Below are positions 46,795 to 56,077 of a stretch of 64,000 nucleotides of DNA, piece by piece. Source of the stretch: Campylobacter taeniopygiae (GTDB lineage: Bacteria > Campylobacterota > Campylobacteria > Campylobacterales > Campylobacteraceae). Under the pieces are notes generated by a model. It searched no databases. It saw nothing but the letters and a program-made list of their open reading frames with translations, and was not told where the DNA came from. Numbering within the stretch: position 1 is the stretch's first letter; each line of letters begins with the position of its first letter. The translations under genes and the position numbers were made by a program. Location of the stretch: NCBI RefSeq assembly GCF_005406225.1, contig NZ_NXLY01000004.1:1-64000 (forward strand). The letters are read 5' to 3'.

Positions 46795-48321
46795 ATGCAA
46801 AAAGATAATATTATAGCTTTTGTTATATTTATCATAAGCGTTGCGGCTTTTATTATTTGGGGATTTGGTTATATATCTCAACACCAATTAATACTTTTTA
46901 TACTCGCCTCGATTTTTGGTATATTTATGGCTTTCAATATTGGTGGTAATGATGTTGCTAACTCTTTTGGGACAAGCGTTGGAGCTAAAACAGTTACTAT
47001 AAAACAAGCTCTTCTTATTGCTGCAGTTTTTGAATTAAGCGGAGCTATTTTTGCAGGTGCAGAGGTTACTCAAACCATACGTAGCGGGATTGTAGTTTTT
47101 CCTAAAGAATTTAATCCTATGCTTTTTGTTTCCATTATGCTAGCCGCTCTTCTTAGCTCTGGACTTTGGATCTTTATAGCCACTAAAAAAGGTTTGCCAG
47201 TATCAACCACGCATAGTATAGTAGGTGGAATTGTCGGCGCAAGTATCATGATGGGGCTTTTAAAATTCGATGGTTCTCAAACTCTTTCTATGGTTAAATG
47301 GAGTGAAATTGTAAGAATTGTTATATCTTGGATTGCTTCTCCTTTGCTTGGAGGATTGGTTGCTTATTTGATTTATTCTTACATTGATAAAAAAATACTC
47401 AAACCTTCTGAAAAACTAAGTGAAGATTTAAAAAATATAAAAAAAGAAAAAAGAAAATTTAAAGAAAATTATTTTCTAAATCTTAAAAATAAATCAACTG
47501 AAGAACAAATCAAAGAACTCTCAGCAATTGCTCTAGATGATGAAGAGCAAGAAAATAATTTTTACAAAAATAAAATTAAAGAATTTAAAGAAAGAGAAAA
47601 GAATATAGATATATATTCTGTCTTAAAAACTCACATGCCTATAGTTGCATGTATCAGTGCAGCAATCATTGCAGCGATGTTTTTATTTAAAGGCTTGAAT
47701 AATGTAAGCACTTTAGATATTTTACAAAATTTTTGGATTATGGGAATTTTAGGAATAATTAGCTATGTTATAACATTTGCTATTGTAAAAATTGTCAAGA
47801 AAAATGAGTTAAACAAAACAACCGACAGACTTTTTTCATGGTTTCAAATTTTTACCGCTTCAAGTTTTGCTTTCTCTCATGGAGCCAATGATATAGCTAA
47901 TGCTATTGGGCCTTTTGCGGCAATTTTAGATGTTCTTAAAAATGCTACCATTAATGCTAATTCACCTATACCTTTTGCAGCAATGGCTATGTTTGGAGTT
48001 GCTTTAGTTGCTGGTCTTTGGTTTTTAGGAAAAGAAGTGATCGCTACAGTAGGATCAAAATTAGCCACCATTAAGCCAACTACAGGCTTTAGTGCAGAAC
48101 TTGGTGCTAGTATTGTTATACTTTTAGCGACTCAATTTGGAATTCCGGTAAGCTCTACTCATATTTTAATTGGTGCGATCTTAGGCATTGGTGTGTATAA
48201 TAAAAATGCAAATTGGGCTTTAATGAAACCGATAGGCTTAGCATGGATCATCACTTTACCAGCTGCAGGAATTATGGCTGCGATTATATTCTTAGGATTT
48301 AAATTTATTTTAGCAATTTAA
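46795..48321 (+). CDS. pit: PiT-family phosphate permease
   Basis: The 508-residue inner-membrane transporter has the two inverted PiT repeats, GGNDVANSFGTSVGAK near 42-57 and GANDIANAIGPFAAIL near 361-376, with PVSTTHSIVGGIVGAS and IPVSSTHILIGAILG after each. A charged cytoplasmic loop of about 80 residues (KKEKRKFKENYF) divides the halves. It imports inorganic phosphate, probably as a metal-phosphate complex. It is monocistronic and ends at a stem-loop shared with the convergent dihydroorotase-like gene. Confidence 0.93.
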   Translation: MQKDNIIAFVIFIISVAAFIIWGFGYISQHQLILFILASIFGIFMAFNIGGNDVANSFGTSVGAKTVTIKQALLIAAVFELSGAIFAGAEVTQTIRSGIVVFPKEFNPMLFVSIMLAALLSSGLWIFIATKKGLPVSTTHSIVGGIVGASIMMGLLKFDGSQTLSMVKWSEIVRIVISWIASPLLGGLVAYLIYSYIDKKILKPSEKLSEDLKNIKKEKRKFKENYFLNLKNKSTEEQIKELSAIALDDEEQENNFYKNKIKEFKEREKNIDIYSVLKTHMPIVACISAAIIAAMFLFKGLNNVSTLDILQNFWIMGILGIISYVITFAIVKIVKKNELNKTTDRLFSWFQIFTASSFAFSHGANDIANAIGPFAAILDVLKNATINANSPIPFAAMAMFGVALVAGLWFLGKEVIATVGSKLATIKPTTGFSAELGASIVILLATQFGIPVSSTHILIGAILGIGVYNKNANWALMKPIGLAWIITLPAAGIMAAIIFLGFKFILAI

Positions 48322-48334
48322 TAAATTGCTAAAA
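48308..48334 (+). terminator. Terminator between pit and the dihydroorotase-like gene
   Basis: A 12-bp stem (48308-48319 with 48323-48334, three-base loop) overlaps the pit stop and is followed by ATAAAAATTTATTATTT. It may work in both directions. Confidence 0.55.
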
Positions 48335-48364
48335 TAAAAATTTATTATTTAAAACTAATATTGA

Positions 48365-49534
48365 TTAAAGTTTTGCACCTTTAATTATATGCATTTTAAC
48401 TTTTGCAAATAATTTATCATTATTATAAAGAGGACTCTTTGGAGTAGAAATTTCTTCATTTTCATCAACAAGTATCAAATTAGCATCTTTTCCTACTTCA
48501 ATAACTCCGGCATTTAAACCTAACAATTCACTAGCATTTTTACTGGTAAAATTACAAAGTTCTTTCCAAGTTAAAAAACTATTTTTGATGAAAAAAGTAT
48601 AACAAAGACTTATAAAATCAGATATTCCATCAATTCCAAAAGCCGCTTCATCGAAAGCCAAATCTTTCAAAGAAGAAGATTTAGGGCTATGCATGGAAGT
48701 TAAAAATTGAATTTTTCCCTCTTTTAAAAAAGTTCTTAAAGATTCTTTATCTTGGGTACTTCTTAAAGGAGGGTTTAGTTTAGCTGCTGTATTAAAATTT
48801 TCACAAGCACTATCATCTTTGATCAAATGATGAATACTCACTAGCTTAAGATCATCTTTATCTAAAATTTCAATAGATCTTTTAAGACTCAATAAATCAA
48901 AAACAATCTTAACTCCATAAAATTGAGCAATTTCCTTCATCTTTGCCACTTCGCTTGTTTCAGCAACTAAACTCATTCCTATAAGACCTAAATTAAAGCT
49001 AGTTTCGCAATCATTCATCACCCCTCTATCATCAAAATCACTATCATTGCAACGAGTAAAAACGAAACTATCTTTCATTAAAGCATATTGCATAACTACG
49101 CGTAAAATATTCGTATCGCTAGAACTTTTAAGCTCTAAAGCATTAGCTCCTTTATTTAAAAGTGTGGCTAAATTTTTAATTTTTCCTTGAGAATCTAAAG
49201 CACGTATATTTGGAAAAATTTTTATTTTTTTAGAATTTAGATTTTGTAAAAAAAGTGAAAAAATCTCTTCATCAAAATCCATACAATCACGCAAGACAAC
49301 AGCGCTAAAACCATTTTCTATACACTCTTGTTCTAAAGATGATAAATGATCTAAGGAAAATTTATCGTCTTTTAAACTAACGCCTAAATCTACAAAAGAA
49401 GGTAATAAAGTCATTCCTTTAGCGTCTAAAATTTCATCGCCTTCTAAGTTAGTATCTATTTTTGCGATTTTTCCATTTTGAATTAAAACATCTTGTAATT
49501 CTTGACCATAAATTTTAGCATTTTTAATAAGCAT
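48365..49534 (-). CDS. Dihydroorotase-like protein lacking metal ligands
   Basis: The 389-residue protein has the amidohydrolase fold of type I dihydroorotases: LLPSFVDLGVSLKDD where active enzymes have the zinc-binding His-x-His, LNPPLRSTQDKESL for substrate binding, and a C-terminal composite beta-sandwich (IEVGKDANLILVDENEE). The His pair is replaced by Gly-Ser, so it is probably non-catalytic, like the inactive dihydroorotase partners of aspartate transcarbamylase in other bacteria. It corresponds to pyrC2 (Cj1195c). It lies downstream of gatB and gpsA. Confidence 0.8.
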   Translation of the reverse strand: MLIKNAKIYGQELQDVLIQNGKIAKIDTNLEGDEILDAKGMTLLPSFVDLGVSLKDDKFSLDHLSSLEQECIENGFSAVVLRDCMDFDEEIFSLFLQNLNSKKIKIFPNIRALDSQGKIKNLATLLNKGANALELKSSSDTNILRVVMQYALMKDSFVFTRCNDSDFDDRGVMNDCETSFNLGLIGMSLVAETSEVAKMKEIAQFYGVKIVFDLLSLKRSIEILDKDDLKLVSIHHLIKDDSACENFNTAAKLNPPLRSTQDKESLRTFLKEGKIQFLTSMHSPKSSSLKDLAFDEAAFGIDGISDFISLCYTFFIKNSFLTWKELCNFTSKNASELLGLNAGVIEVGKDANLILVDENEEISTPKSPLYNNDKLFAKVKMHIIKGAKL

Positions 49535-49542
49535 TTTAACTC

Positions 49543-50439
49543 CTATTTTTTAGCTTTTAATAGTTCCTGCACTGCTTTTTTTACATCTTTTCCTTGTAAA
49601 ATTTGTACAACTTCACGCACTATAGGCGTATAAATCTGATTTTTTAAAGCTATTTTTTCTATAGCATAAGCTGTTTTAACTCCTTCAGCGACTTCACCTA
49701 GATCTTTTAAAATATCATCTAATTTTTGATTTTTAGAAAGTGCTAAACCTACACGATAATTTCTAGAAAGCTGACTTGAAGCAGTTAAAAACAAATCTCC
49801 TGCGCCGCTAAGCCCTAAAAAAGTTTCTTCTTTCGCTCCAAAAAAATTTCCAAAACGATGCATTTCTATAAGTCCCCTTGAAATAAGTGATGCTCTTGCA
49901 TTATTACCCAAGTTTAAACCATCGCTCACTCCACTAGCAATAGCTAAAACATTCTTATAAGCTCCACAAATTTCTGCACCCCTTACATCATTGCCTACAT
50001 AAGTTTTTATAAAATCAGGGAAAAAAGCTGCAAATTCTTCACAAATTTTAAGATTAAAACCACTAATGACTAAAGCACAAGGCAATTTCTCCTCAACCTC
50101 TGCTGCAAATGAAGGGCCACTTAAAACGCATACTTGATCTTGACTGACAAATTCTAAAAAAATTTCATCTAAAAATTTACAAGTTGAAGTTTCTATCCCT
50201 TTGGAAGCGATTAAAATTTTTTGGCCTTGATTTTTAAAATGTTCTTTAAGCCACTTATGAATTCCTTGAGAACTTAAAGCAAAAACGAGATAATCGCATT
50301 TTAAAGCAGTATCTAAATCAACAAAATGAGTTAAATTCCGCTGCGAACGAGAAGTGATTAGGCAAGTATTTTTAACATTGAAAGCATGGTATAAAGCATT
50401 GCCCCATTTTCCCGCTCCAATAACTGCAATTTTACTCAT
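49543..50439 (-). CDS. gpsA: NAD(P)-dependent glycerol-3-phosphate dehydrogenase
   Basis: The 298-residue enzyme makes sn-glycerol 3-phosphate for phospholipids. It shows IAVIGAGKWGNALYHAF (dinucleotide loop), ASKGIE, LSGPSFAAEV, CGAYKNVLAIASG and GNNARASLISRGL. It is a little shorter than the E. coli enzyme. It starts one base into the gatB stop and is followed by the dihydroorotase-like gene, forming a gatB-gpsA-pyrC2 operon. Confidence 0.95.
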   Translation of the reverse strand: MSKIAVIGAGKWGNALYHAFNVKNTCLITSRSQRNLTHFVDLDTALKCDYLVFALSSQGIHKWLKEHFKNQGQKILIASKGIETSTCKFLDEIFLEFVSQDQVCVLSGPSFAAEVEEKLPCALVISGFNLKICEEFAAFFPDFIKTYVGNDVRGAEICGAYKNVLAIASGVSDGLNLGNNARASLISRGLIEMHRFGNFFGAKEETFLGLSGAGDLFLTASSQLSRNYRVGLALSKNQKLDDILKDLGEVAEGVKTAYAIEKIALKNQIYTPIVREVVQILQGKDVKKAVQELLKAKK

Positions 50440-51857
50440 TAACCTAGCTTTGATTTTAAGATTTCATTCACTTTTGAAGGATTAAAGGCTCCTTTACCCT
50501 CTTTCATCACTTGACCTACAAAAAACCCAAAAAGCTTATCTTTACCGCTTTTATATTCTGCAACTTTATCATCATTTTCTTTTAAAATTTTTTCAATCAC
50601 TGCTTCAATTGCAGAATCATCACTTACTTGTTTTAAGCCTAATTTATCAATGGCTTCATCAATGTTTATTTGAGTATTTTCAAACACATAGGCTAAAACC
50701 TCTTTACCTGCTTTAGCACTAATAACGCCTTCTTCTATGCGTTTTATTAGATTTCCAAGTTTTTGTGCATCTACTGGAGAATTTTCTATAGTTAATTCTC
50801 CCTTTAAGAGTCCCATTAGTTCTGTATTTAGCCAATTAACACAAAGTTTAGGATTTAATTTTTGAGTAATTAAATTTTCAAAAAAACGACTCATCTCAAG
50901 CGAACTAATAAGAACTTCTGCATCACTCTCTTTAATGCCTAATTCTTGCATATAACGTTTTTTCTTTTCATCAGGCAATTCTGGAATTTTAAGTTCTAAA
51001 AATTCATCTTTAAGCAAGACTGGCAAAAGATCAGGATCTGGAAAATAACGGTATTCTGCAGCTTCTTCTTTTCCTCTCATTGAGCGAGTGGTTAAGCTAC
51101 TTGTATCAAAAAGTCTTGTTTCTTGAACGACTTCTTTTTCATAGGTTCCATCTTCCCAAGCCTCACTTTGACGCTTCACTTCATAATCGATCGCTTTTTG
51201 TATAAAACGAAAAGAGTTAAGATTTTTAATTTCAACCCTTGTATAAAGTTTAGTATCTCCTTTAGGACGAATACTCACGTTTGCATCACATCTAAAACTT
51301 CCTTCTTGCATATTTGCATCTGAAATATCTAAAAAACGTATGATAGAATGAAGTTTTTTAAGATAAGCGACCGCTTCATCACTGCTTCTTAATTCAGGTT
51401 CGCTTACAATCTCAAGCAAAGGAGTTCCTGCACGATTTAAATCCACTTTTGAAAAATTGCTTTCATGGATGTTTTTTCCTGCATCTTCTTCCAAATGTGC
51501 CCTAGTAATACCTATACGTTTATTTTCTCCATTTACATTAATAAAAAGTTCCCCATTTTCCACTATAGGAATATCAAATTGAGAAATTTGATAAGCCTTA
51601 GGTAAATCAGGATAAAAATAATTTTTACGATTAAAAACACTTTTTTTATTGATAGTGGCATTTACAGCTTTTCCAAAAAAAATCGCTTTTTTAACTGCTT
51701 CTTCATTTAAAACAGGTAAAGCACCTGGCAAAGCTAAGCAAGTAGGACAAACATTAGTATTAGGAGTTTCCCCAAAAGAAGTTGCACAAGAGCAAAAAAT
51801 CTTTGTTTTAGTATTAAGTTGGGTATGAACTTCAAGTCCTATAACTACTTCAAACAT
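50439..51857 (-). CDS. gatB: Aspartyl/glutamyl-tRNA amidotransferase subunit B
   Basis: The 472-residue subunit of GatCAB converts mischarged Glu-tRNA-Gln (and Asp-tRNA-Asn) to the amide. It has [21 protein letters not shown] with the conserved [48 protein letters not shown] and the C-terminal YqeY-like tRNA-binding domain. GatA and GatC are not in the window. Its presence suggests indirect Gln-tRNA synthesis, usual in the group. Confidence 0.96.
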   Translation of the reverse strand: MFEVVIGLEVHTQLNTKTKIFCSCATSFGETPNTNVCPTCLALPGALPVLNEEAVKKAIFFGKAVNATINKKSVFNRKNYFYPDLPKAYQISQFDIPIVENGELFINVNGENKRIGITRAHLEEDAGKNIHESNFSKVDLNRAGTPLLEIVSEPELRSSDEAVAYLKKLHSIIRFLDISDANMQEGSFRCDANVSIRPKGDTKLYTRVEIKNLNSFRFIQKAIDYEVKRQSEAWEDGTYEKEVVQETRLFDTSSLTTRSMRGKEEAAEYRYFPDPDLLPVLLKDEFLELKIPELPDEKKKRYMQELGIKESDAEVLISSLEMSRFFENLITQKLNPKLCVNWLNTELMGLLKGELTIENSPVDAQKLGNLIKRIEEGVISAKAGKEVLAYVFENTQINIDEAIDKLGLKQVSDDSAIEAVIEKILKENDDKVAEYKSGKDKLFGFFVGQVMKEGKGAFNPSKVNEILKSKLG

Positions 51858-51949
51858 TAAATTTCCTTGATACTTAAATTATCTTTGGCATTATTTTAAC
51901 ATTATTTTCTTTCAAAATGACTTTAAAAAATAAAAAGTAAGATTAAATA

Positions 51950-52147
51950 TTAATGAGAAGTATTATTTAACTTATTTTTAAGTTGGTAATTTTCTATCAG
52001 TAAAATAAAAATTAGAGTTAAAAGCAAACCCGGAGTAAGCCCTAGGCATAAATATATATAAGAATTAAATTTAAGAAACATCAAAAATGCACCAAAAAGC
52101 ATTAAAGCTAAGGATGCACCTTTGAAAAATTCTAAAATATAAATCAA
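51950..52147 (-). CDS. Small two-helix membrane protein, Cj1203c-like
   Basis: The 65-residue protein has two hydrophobic helices (about 10-26 and 30-51) with a short loop and a polar C-terminus. It overlaps the atpB stop by four bases (ATGA), so it is translated with atpB. The position suggests a role linked to the ATP synthase a subunit, but I recognise no family. Confidence 0.65.
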   Translation of the reverse strand: MIYILEFFKGASLALMLFGAFLMFLKFNSYIYLCLGLTPGLLLTLIFILLIENYQLKNKLNNTSH

Positions 52148-52824
52148 TGATCTTCCTCTATCTTAACAGCACCTGCTAAATACACATAGGTTAAAATCAT
52201 AAAAATAAAGGCTTGTAAAAATGCCATAAAAGTTAAAAGTACGTAAGCAGGAAGTGGTGCCACATAAGGAACAAGAGCTAAGATAACCATTAAAAATAAA
52301 TCATCGCCTTTGATATTACCAAAAAGACGAAAAGATAAAGAAATCACTCGAGAAAAATGAGAAACAATTTCAATTGGAAACATCAAAGGAGCTAGAAATT
52401 TAATAGGTCCCATGAAATGAGAAAAATATTTCACCACGCCTTGAGTTCTTATTCCTTCAAAATGATAATAAACAAAAACAATAATAGCCAAAGATAAAGT
52501 TAAATTTAAACTTGCTGTTGGTGAATGAAAACCAGGGATAATACCTATAACATTACTAAAAAATATAATAATACCCAAAGTAGCCACTAAAGGAAGGTAT
52601 TTTCTAGCACTTTTTTCATCTCCTAAAGTATCACGCCCCATAGAAAGAACGCCTTCTAAAAAAGCTTCTCCTAAATTTTGCAAACCACGAGGGATAAATT
52701 GCATAGAACTAGTAGCTCTATAAGCAATGATTACTGCGATAAAAGCCACTAAGCCTAAATGAAAAAAATAAGAAAAAGTATGACTTGAATCAAATAAAGA
52801 ACTGAATAAAAATAAATCTTTCAT
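52144..52824 (-). CDS. atpB: ATP synthase subunit a
   Basis: The 226-residue membrane protein has five to six helices with [17 protein letters not shown], where the essential stator Arg of helix 4 (SLSFRLFGN) faces the c-ring, and a C-terminal [16 protein letters not shown] helix. It forms the proton half-channels of F1Fo. As in epsilonproteobacteria, atpB is separate from the other atp genes. A promoter-like TGCTAGAAT lies about 30 bases upstream. In NCTC 11168 order the next gene upstream would be radA; here it is a flagellar gene cluster. Confidence 0.94.
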   Translation of the reverse strand: MKDLFLFSSLFDSSHTFSYFFHLGLVAFIAVIIAYRATSSMQFIPRGLQNLGEAFLEGVLSMGRDTLGDEKSARKYLPLVATLGIIIFFSNVIGIIPGFHSPTASLNLTLSLAIIVFVYYHFEGIRTQGVVKYFSHFMGPIKFLAPLMFPIEIVSHFSRVISLSFRLFGNIKGDDLFLMVILALVPYVAPLPAYVLLTFMAFLQAFIFMILTYVYLAGAVKIEEDH

Positions 52825-52853
52825 AATTTCCTCAGAATTTTTTATAAAAGCTT

Positions 52854-52859
52854 ATTCTA
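52854..52859 (-). promoter_or_regulatory. -10 promoter element for atpB
   Basis: TAGAAT preceded by TGC on the minus strand lies about 30 bases before atpB, giving an extended -10. It sits in the short gap where the gene order departs from NCTC 11168, so atpB appears to keep its own promoter after the rearrangement. Confidence 0.45.
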
Positions 52860-52912
52860 GCACTGTCTTGCTTATAATTTAATGAAAATAAATTTTATTT
52901 TAATCCTTAAAA

Positions 52913-53200
52913 TTAAGAATTAAAATATTTTAAAGCTTTTTGAAATTTTTGAATATCATGAGCTTTATTGTCTTTTTTTGCTATGATTAAATTTGTAGCT
53001 TCTTGCAATAAAGCTTGAATTTGAATTAAAGTATCATTTATATTTTCTCTAAGCTCGTCATCATTTTTGGATTTTTTTGCTGCGTTGATTGCAAAGCCTT
53101 TTAGATCTAAATCATCTAAAAGGCTTTCTAAATTTTCTATATTTTCTTGTATTAAAGCGAGTTTAAAATCATCAAGCCATTTCTTCATTGCTATGCACAT
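52913..53200 (-). CDS. Hypothetical protein after fliS, Cj0550-like
   Basis: The 95-residue (or 91 from an internal ATG at 53188) protein is all-alpha by appearance, acidic and rich in Leu, Ile and Asn, with heptad-like spacing (IENLESLLDDLDLK and IQIQALLQEATNLI). It overlaps fliS by about 17-29 bases and is the last gene of the flaG-fliD-fliS series, so it may be a FliT-like export chaperone in position, although no FliT sequence signature is evident. Function unknown. Confidence 0.7.
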   Translation of the reverse strand: MCIAMKKWLDDFKLALIQENIENLESLLDDLDLKGFAINAAKKSKNDDELRENINDTLIQIQALLQEATNLIIAKKDNKAHDIQKFQKALKYFNS

Positions 53201-53555
53201 CTCTCCAAGCTTCCAATAAGCCTTTGGTTACATTGATAACCTCATCGATTCTTGCTTCATTATTTTCTAAATTTGCCAAAGATAGAAGTTGAATTTCTCT
53301 CGTATAAAGCCCACTTAAATAATGTGCCACTTCTCCGCCTTTTTCATAATCTAAGGTGTTGATTAGTTCTATAAAGATAGCTGTAGTTCTTTTAATAAAA
53401 TAAACTCTTTGCTCTATATCTTCATTTTTAATAGCTACTTTAGCTCTAGCACAAAAACGTAAAATGCCCTCATAGAGCATTTCAATCAATTTTTGAGAAG
53501 ATTCTATCCCTACTTGATTTTGGGAATAAGCATTATAAGCTAAACTATTTTGCAT
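53172..53555 (-). CDS. fliS: Flagellin-specific export chaperone
   Basis: The 127-residue four-helix protein shows NSLAYNAYSQNQV and EMLYEGILRFCARAKVAI, with EKGGEVAHYLSGLY and the C-terminal helix EAWRDV, matching FliS. It binds the flagellin C-terminus in the cytoplasm and keeps it export-ready. It follows fliD by 11 bases and overlaps the next small gene. Confidence 0.92.
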   Translation of the reverse strand: MQNSLAYNAYSQNQVGIESSQKLIEMLYEGILRFCARAKVAIKNEDIEQRVYFIKRTTAIFIELINTLDYEKGGEVAHYLSGLYTREIQLLSLANLENNEARIDEVINVTKGLLEAWRDVHSNEEMA

Positions 53556-53566
53556 CGATCTTTTCC

Positions 53567-55558
53567 TTAATTATTTGAATTATTTGCAGCATTAATCATA
53601 TTTGTAACTGTGGTTAATTGCTGATTAAGTTTATTTAAAATACTTTCATATTGCAACCACTGATTTGCCATAGTATCATATCTTGCATCAATCATATCTT
53701 GAGCTGATTTTTTTGACTCATTTAGAGATTTAGTATCATTAGTCAAACTTTCATCATATTTAGTTAATGAACCATTTGTTCCTGTCATTCCTTGAAGAGT
53801 TGCCTTAAGTTGAGAAAAAATACCCTTACCTTCGATAGGCTTTGCAGCAATCGTTGTCTCGCTTAAACCAAACATCTTAAGAAATTCTTTATCTCCTTTG
53901 ATAGCAAAATCAGATCCACCATCGCCGCTAAAATTAAGTTTAAAACCTTTTTCATTATTTTTATCATATTCTTCAACTTTAACTTTTAATCCATCAATAT
54001 TAAGACTATTGATATGACTGGCCAAATTTTTAAGCATTTCTTCTTCAGTGTTACCTGTAAGTACAAAATTTGTCCCATCTGTTGTTTTTGATAAATCATA
54101 GGTTTGACCATTATAAACTATGCTAAATTTTCCAGATTCGAATTTAATCCCTTGATTTTCTTCTCCATCTCTTGTTTCAGCATCTTCTTTAGTTAAATAT
54201 TTATCTAAACTACCTTTTTTAATCAAATCTCCAGTATGAGAAATATCTTGATATTGCGTGATACCTGAAAAAAAGCTTTCCGCAAAATCAGGATTTTCTT
54301 TTACCTTGCTTTCAAATTTAGAGGAATCAAAGCTTAAAGTTCCAGCATCATTTAAAGTTAAACCAAAATCTTGCATAGAAAGCATAACCGTAGTACTAAC
54401 TTTATTACCATTTTCATCTTCAACAGTTCCACTAACTGATTGAGAATCAAATAAAGCTGAAATGATACTTGAGCGTATAGAATTAACTTCAGTTACACCT
54501 TGTAAAGTTCCTTTAGTTCCTGTTTCAGCATTGTAATCTGTTGCAGCATTAAGATTGGTTACTAAATCATTATAAGCATCAACTAATTCTTGCATAGCTT
54601 TAGTTACAGCTTCATTATCTTGCTGAACATCAAAATCAATTTCTCCTGTTTTATTTAAAGTCAAAGTTAAACCAACGCCTAGATCGGTTACGGTATTGCT
54701 TTGACGTATCATTTTGATTCCATCAAGGGTAAATTCAGCATTTTGTGCTTTTTGTATATGTAAAGGATTATCTTTATCATCCTTAATGCCATATCCTTTG
54801 AAAGTTTCTGGATCAAGAGTAAGAACATAGTTTTCACCATCTCTACCCGCAGTATCCGATAAAGGTTTATCTAACTCCCATCCAAGATTTGAAAAAAGTT
54901 TAGAGGCATTTTGATCAACTACATATCTTCCTTTATCATCTTTATATCCATCAAAGAAACTAATAGCACTATCTTCTCCGGTTTCTTTACTGGTTAAGGT
55001 TAAACGATAAGGAGCATCTTTTTCTCCCGTATTTACAATCTTTGCAACGATCTCACCACCCGTAGCTTCATTGATCTTATCGGCTAAGTCCCTATAGGTT
55101 GTGTTTTTATTATAAGTAATAGTATATTGCTTTCCATTTTGCATAAGAGTAAAAGAAGCATCACCCTCTAAGTTAGAATCAACATAACCTCCATCGTTTG
55201 CCAAACCTTTACTTTGATAAACATCTTTTTGTGCGAGTTGAGTTACATTGATCTTCATACTTTGTAAAGATACCCCACTATCAGCAGTTAAACTTGCTGG
55301 AGGATTTGTAGTCACACTCGCACTTACTTTTCTCTTTGCAAAAGCTGTTGCATCCGCCAAAGAAGAAACTGCGGTTTGGAATGTAAGCAATTTTGTTTTT
55401 ATTTCAGTTAAATCTTTTTGTTTAGTTGTATTTTCTTCGATTTTTTTTGTATAAGGATCTACTCTAGCTTTTTCCTCTGCCTGTTTTAACTTATCCAAAG
55501 TATCTTGAGTTAAAACTCCAGATCCAAAACCCAAACTTGATAAACTACCTAACGCCAT
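53567..55558 (-). CDS. fliD: Flagellar filament cap protein
   Basis: The 663-residue protein has the FliD N-terminus (LGSLSSLGFGSGVLTQDTLDKLKQAE), a long beta-rich middle with repeats of LTLNDAGTLSFD type, and a coiled-coil C-terminus (QWLQYESILNKLNQQLTTVTNMI). It caps the growing filament and inserts flagellin. The ATG at 55558, eight bases after AAGGAG, is preferred over a TTG two codons earlier. It is about 20 residues longer than the usual C. jejuni protein (about 640), from memory. Confidence 0.93.
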   Translation of the reverse strand: MALGSLSSLGFGSGVLTQDTLDKLKQAEEKARVDPYTKKIEENTTKQKDLTEIKTKLLTFQTAVSSLADATAFAKRKVSASVTTNPPASLTADSGVSLQSMKINVTQLAQKDVYQSKGLANDGGYVDSNLEGDASFTLMQNGKQYTITYNKNTTYRDLADKINEATGGEIVAKIVNTGEKDAPYRLTLTSKETGEDSAISFFDGYKDDKGRYVVDQNASKLFSNLGWELDKPLSDTAGRDGENYVLTLDPETFKGYGIKDDKDNPLHIQKAQNAEFTLDGIKMIRQSNTVTDLGVGLTLTLNKTGEIDFDVQQDNEAVTKAMQELVDAYNDLVTNLNAATDYNAETGTKGTLQGVTEVNSIRSSIISALFDSQSVSGTVEDENGNKVSTTVMLSMQDFGLTLNDAGTLSFDSSKFESKVKENPDFAESFFSGITQYQDISHTGDLIKKGSLDKYLTKEDAETRDGEENQGIKFESGKFSIVYNGQTYDLSKTTDGTNFVLTGNTEEEMLKNLASHINSLNIDGLKVKVEEYDKNNEKGFKLNFSGDGGSDFAIKGDKEFLKMFGLSETTIAAKPIEGKGIFSQLKATLQGMTGTNGSLTKYDESLTNDTKSLNESKKSAQDMIDARYDTMANQWLQYESILNKLNQQLTTVTNMINAANNSNN

Positions 55559-55560
55559 TT

Positions 55561-55923
55561 TCAACTCTCCTTATCAAAAATCATACCGATTACATCTTTA
55601 AAATATTCTGCTAATCTCATAGCCTCTTCACTAGGAATTTTACGAATTTCTCTTCCTGTGCTTTTTTCAGTTACGCTGATATACATTGAACCGGTTTTAT
55701 CACTATAACCAAAACGAACATTGGTATCCAAAGAATCCATTTGTTCATTTAATTTTTTCGTAACATCTGCTAATTTATCATTCAAATTTTGCTGATTATC
55801 ATCGCCTCCTTGGCTTTGTTTTTCAGCGTGAATATCCGAACTAGCTTTTTGCGCCTTATCTGTTCTTTGACTCATTTGAGTCAAAACCATATCCATTTTT
55901 TCATTTGCCTTCGAAATTTCCAT
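55561..55923 (-). CDS. flaG: FlaG family protein
   Basis: The 120-residue protein has a low-complexity N-terminus and a C-terminal FlaG domain: VRFGYSDKTGSMYISVTEKSTGREIRKIPSEE (read in segments), the usual FlaG core. In C. jejuni FlaG limits filament length. It precedes fliD by two bases. A sigma-28-like -10 is present upstream. Confidence 0.92.
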   Translation of the reverse strand: MEISKANEKMDMVLTQMSQRTDKAQKASSDIHAEKQSQGGDDNQQNLNDKLADVTKKLNEQMDSLDTNVRFGYSDKTGSMYISVTEKSTGREIRKIPSEEAMRLAEYFKDVIGMIFDKES

Positions 55924-55967
55924 TTTAAAATCCTTTTTAAAATTTCTTCTATTGCTAGTTAAACTCT

Positions 55968-55975
55968 ACATCGGC
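55968..55975 (-). promoter_or_regulatory. Sigma-28-type -10 element upstream of flaG
   Basis: The minus strand reads GCCGATGT about 45 bases before flaG, close to the FliA consensus GCCGATAA/CCGATAT. A TAAA is found at 11 rather than 15 bases upstream, so the -35 match is imperfect. This would place flaG-fliD-fliS under late flagellar control. Confidence 0.5.
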
Positions 55976-56077
55976 AAAAAAATAATTTTATGAATACTTT
56001 TTTAATAAAAATTTTAAAATTTTTACTTAATTTTTTATAAGCAAAAAGTGTGCCAAGTAAAAACAAACTTATTTTTC

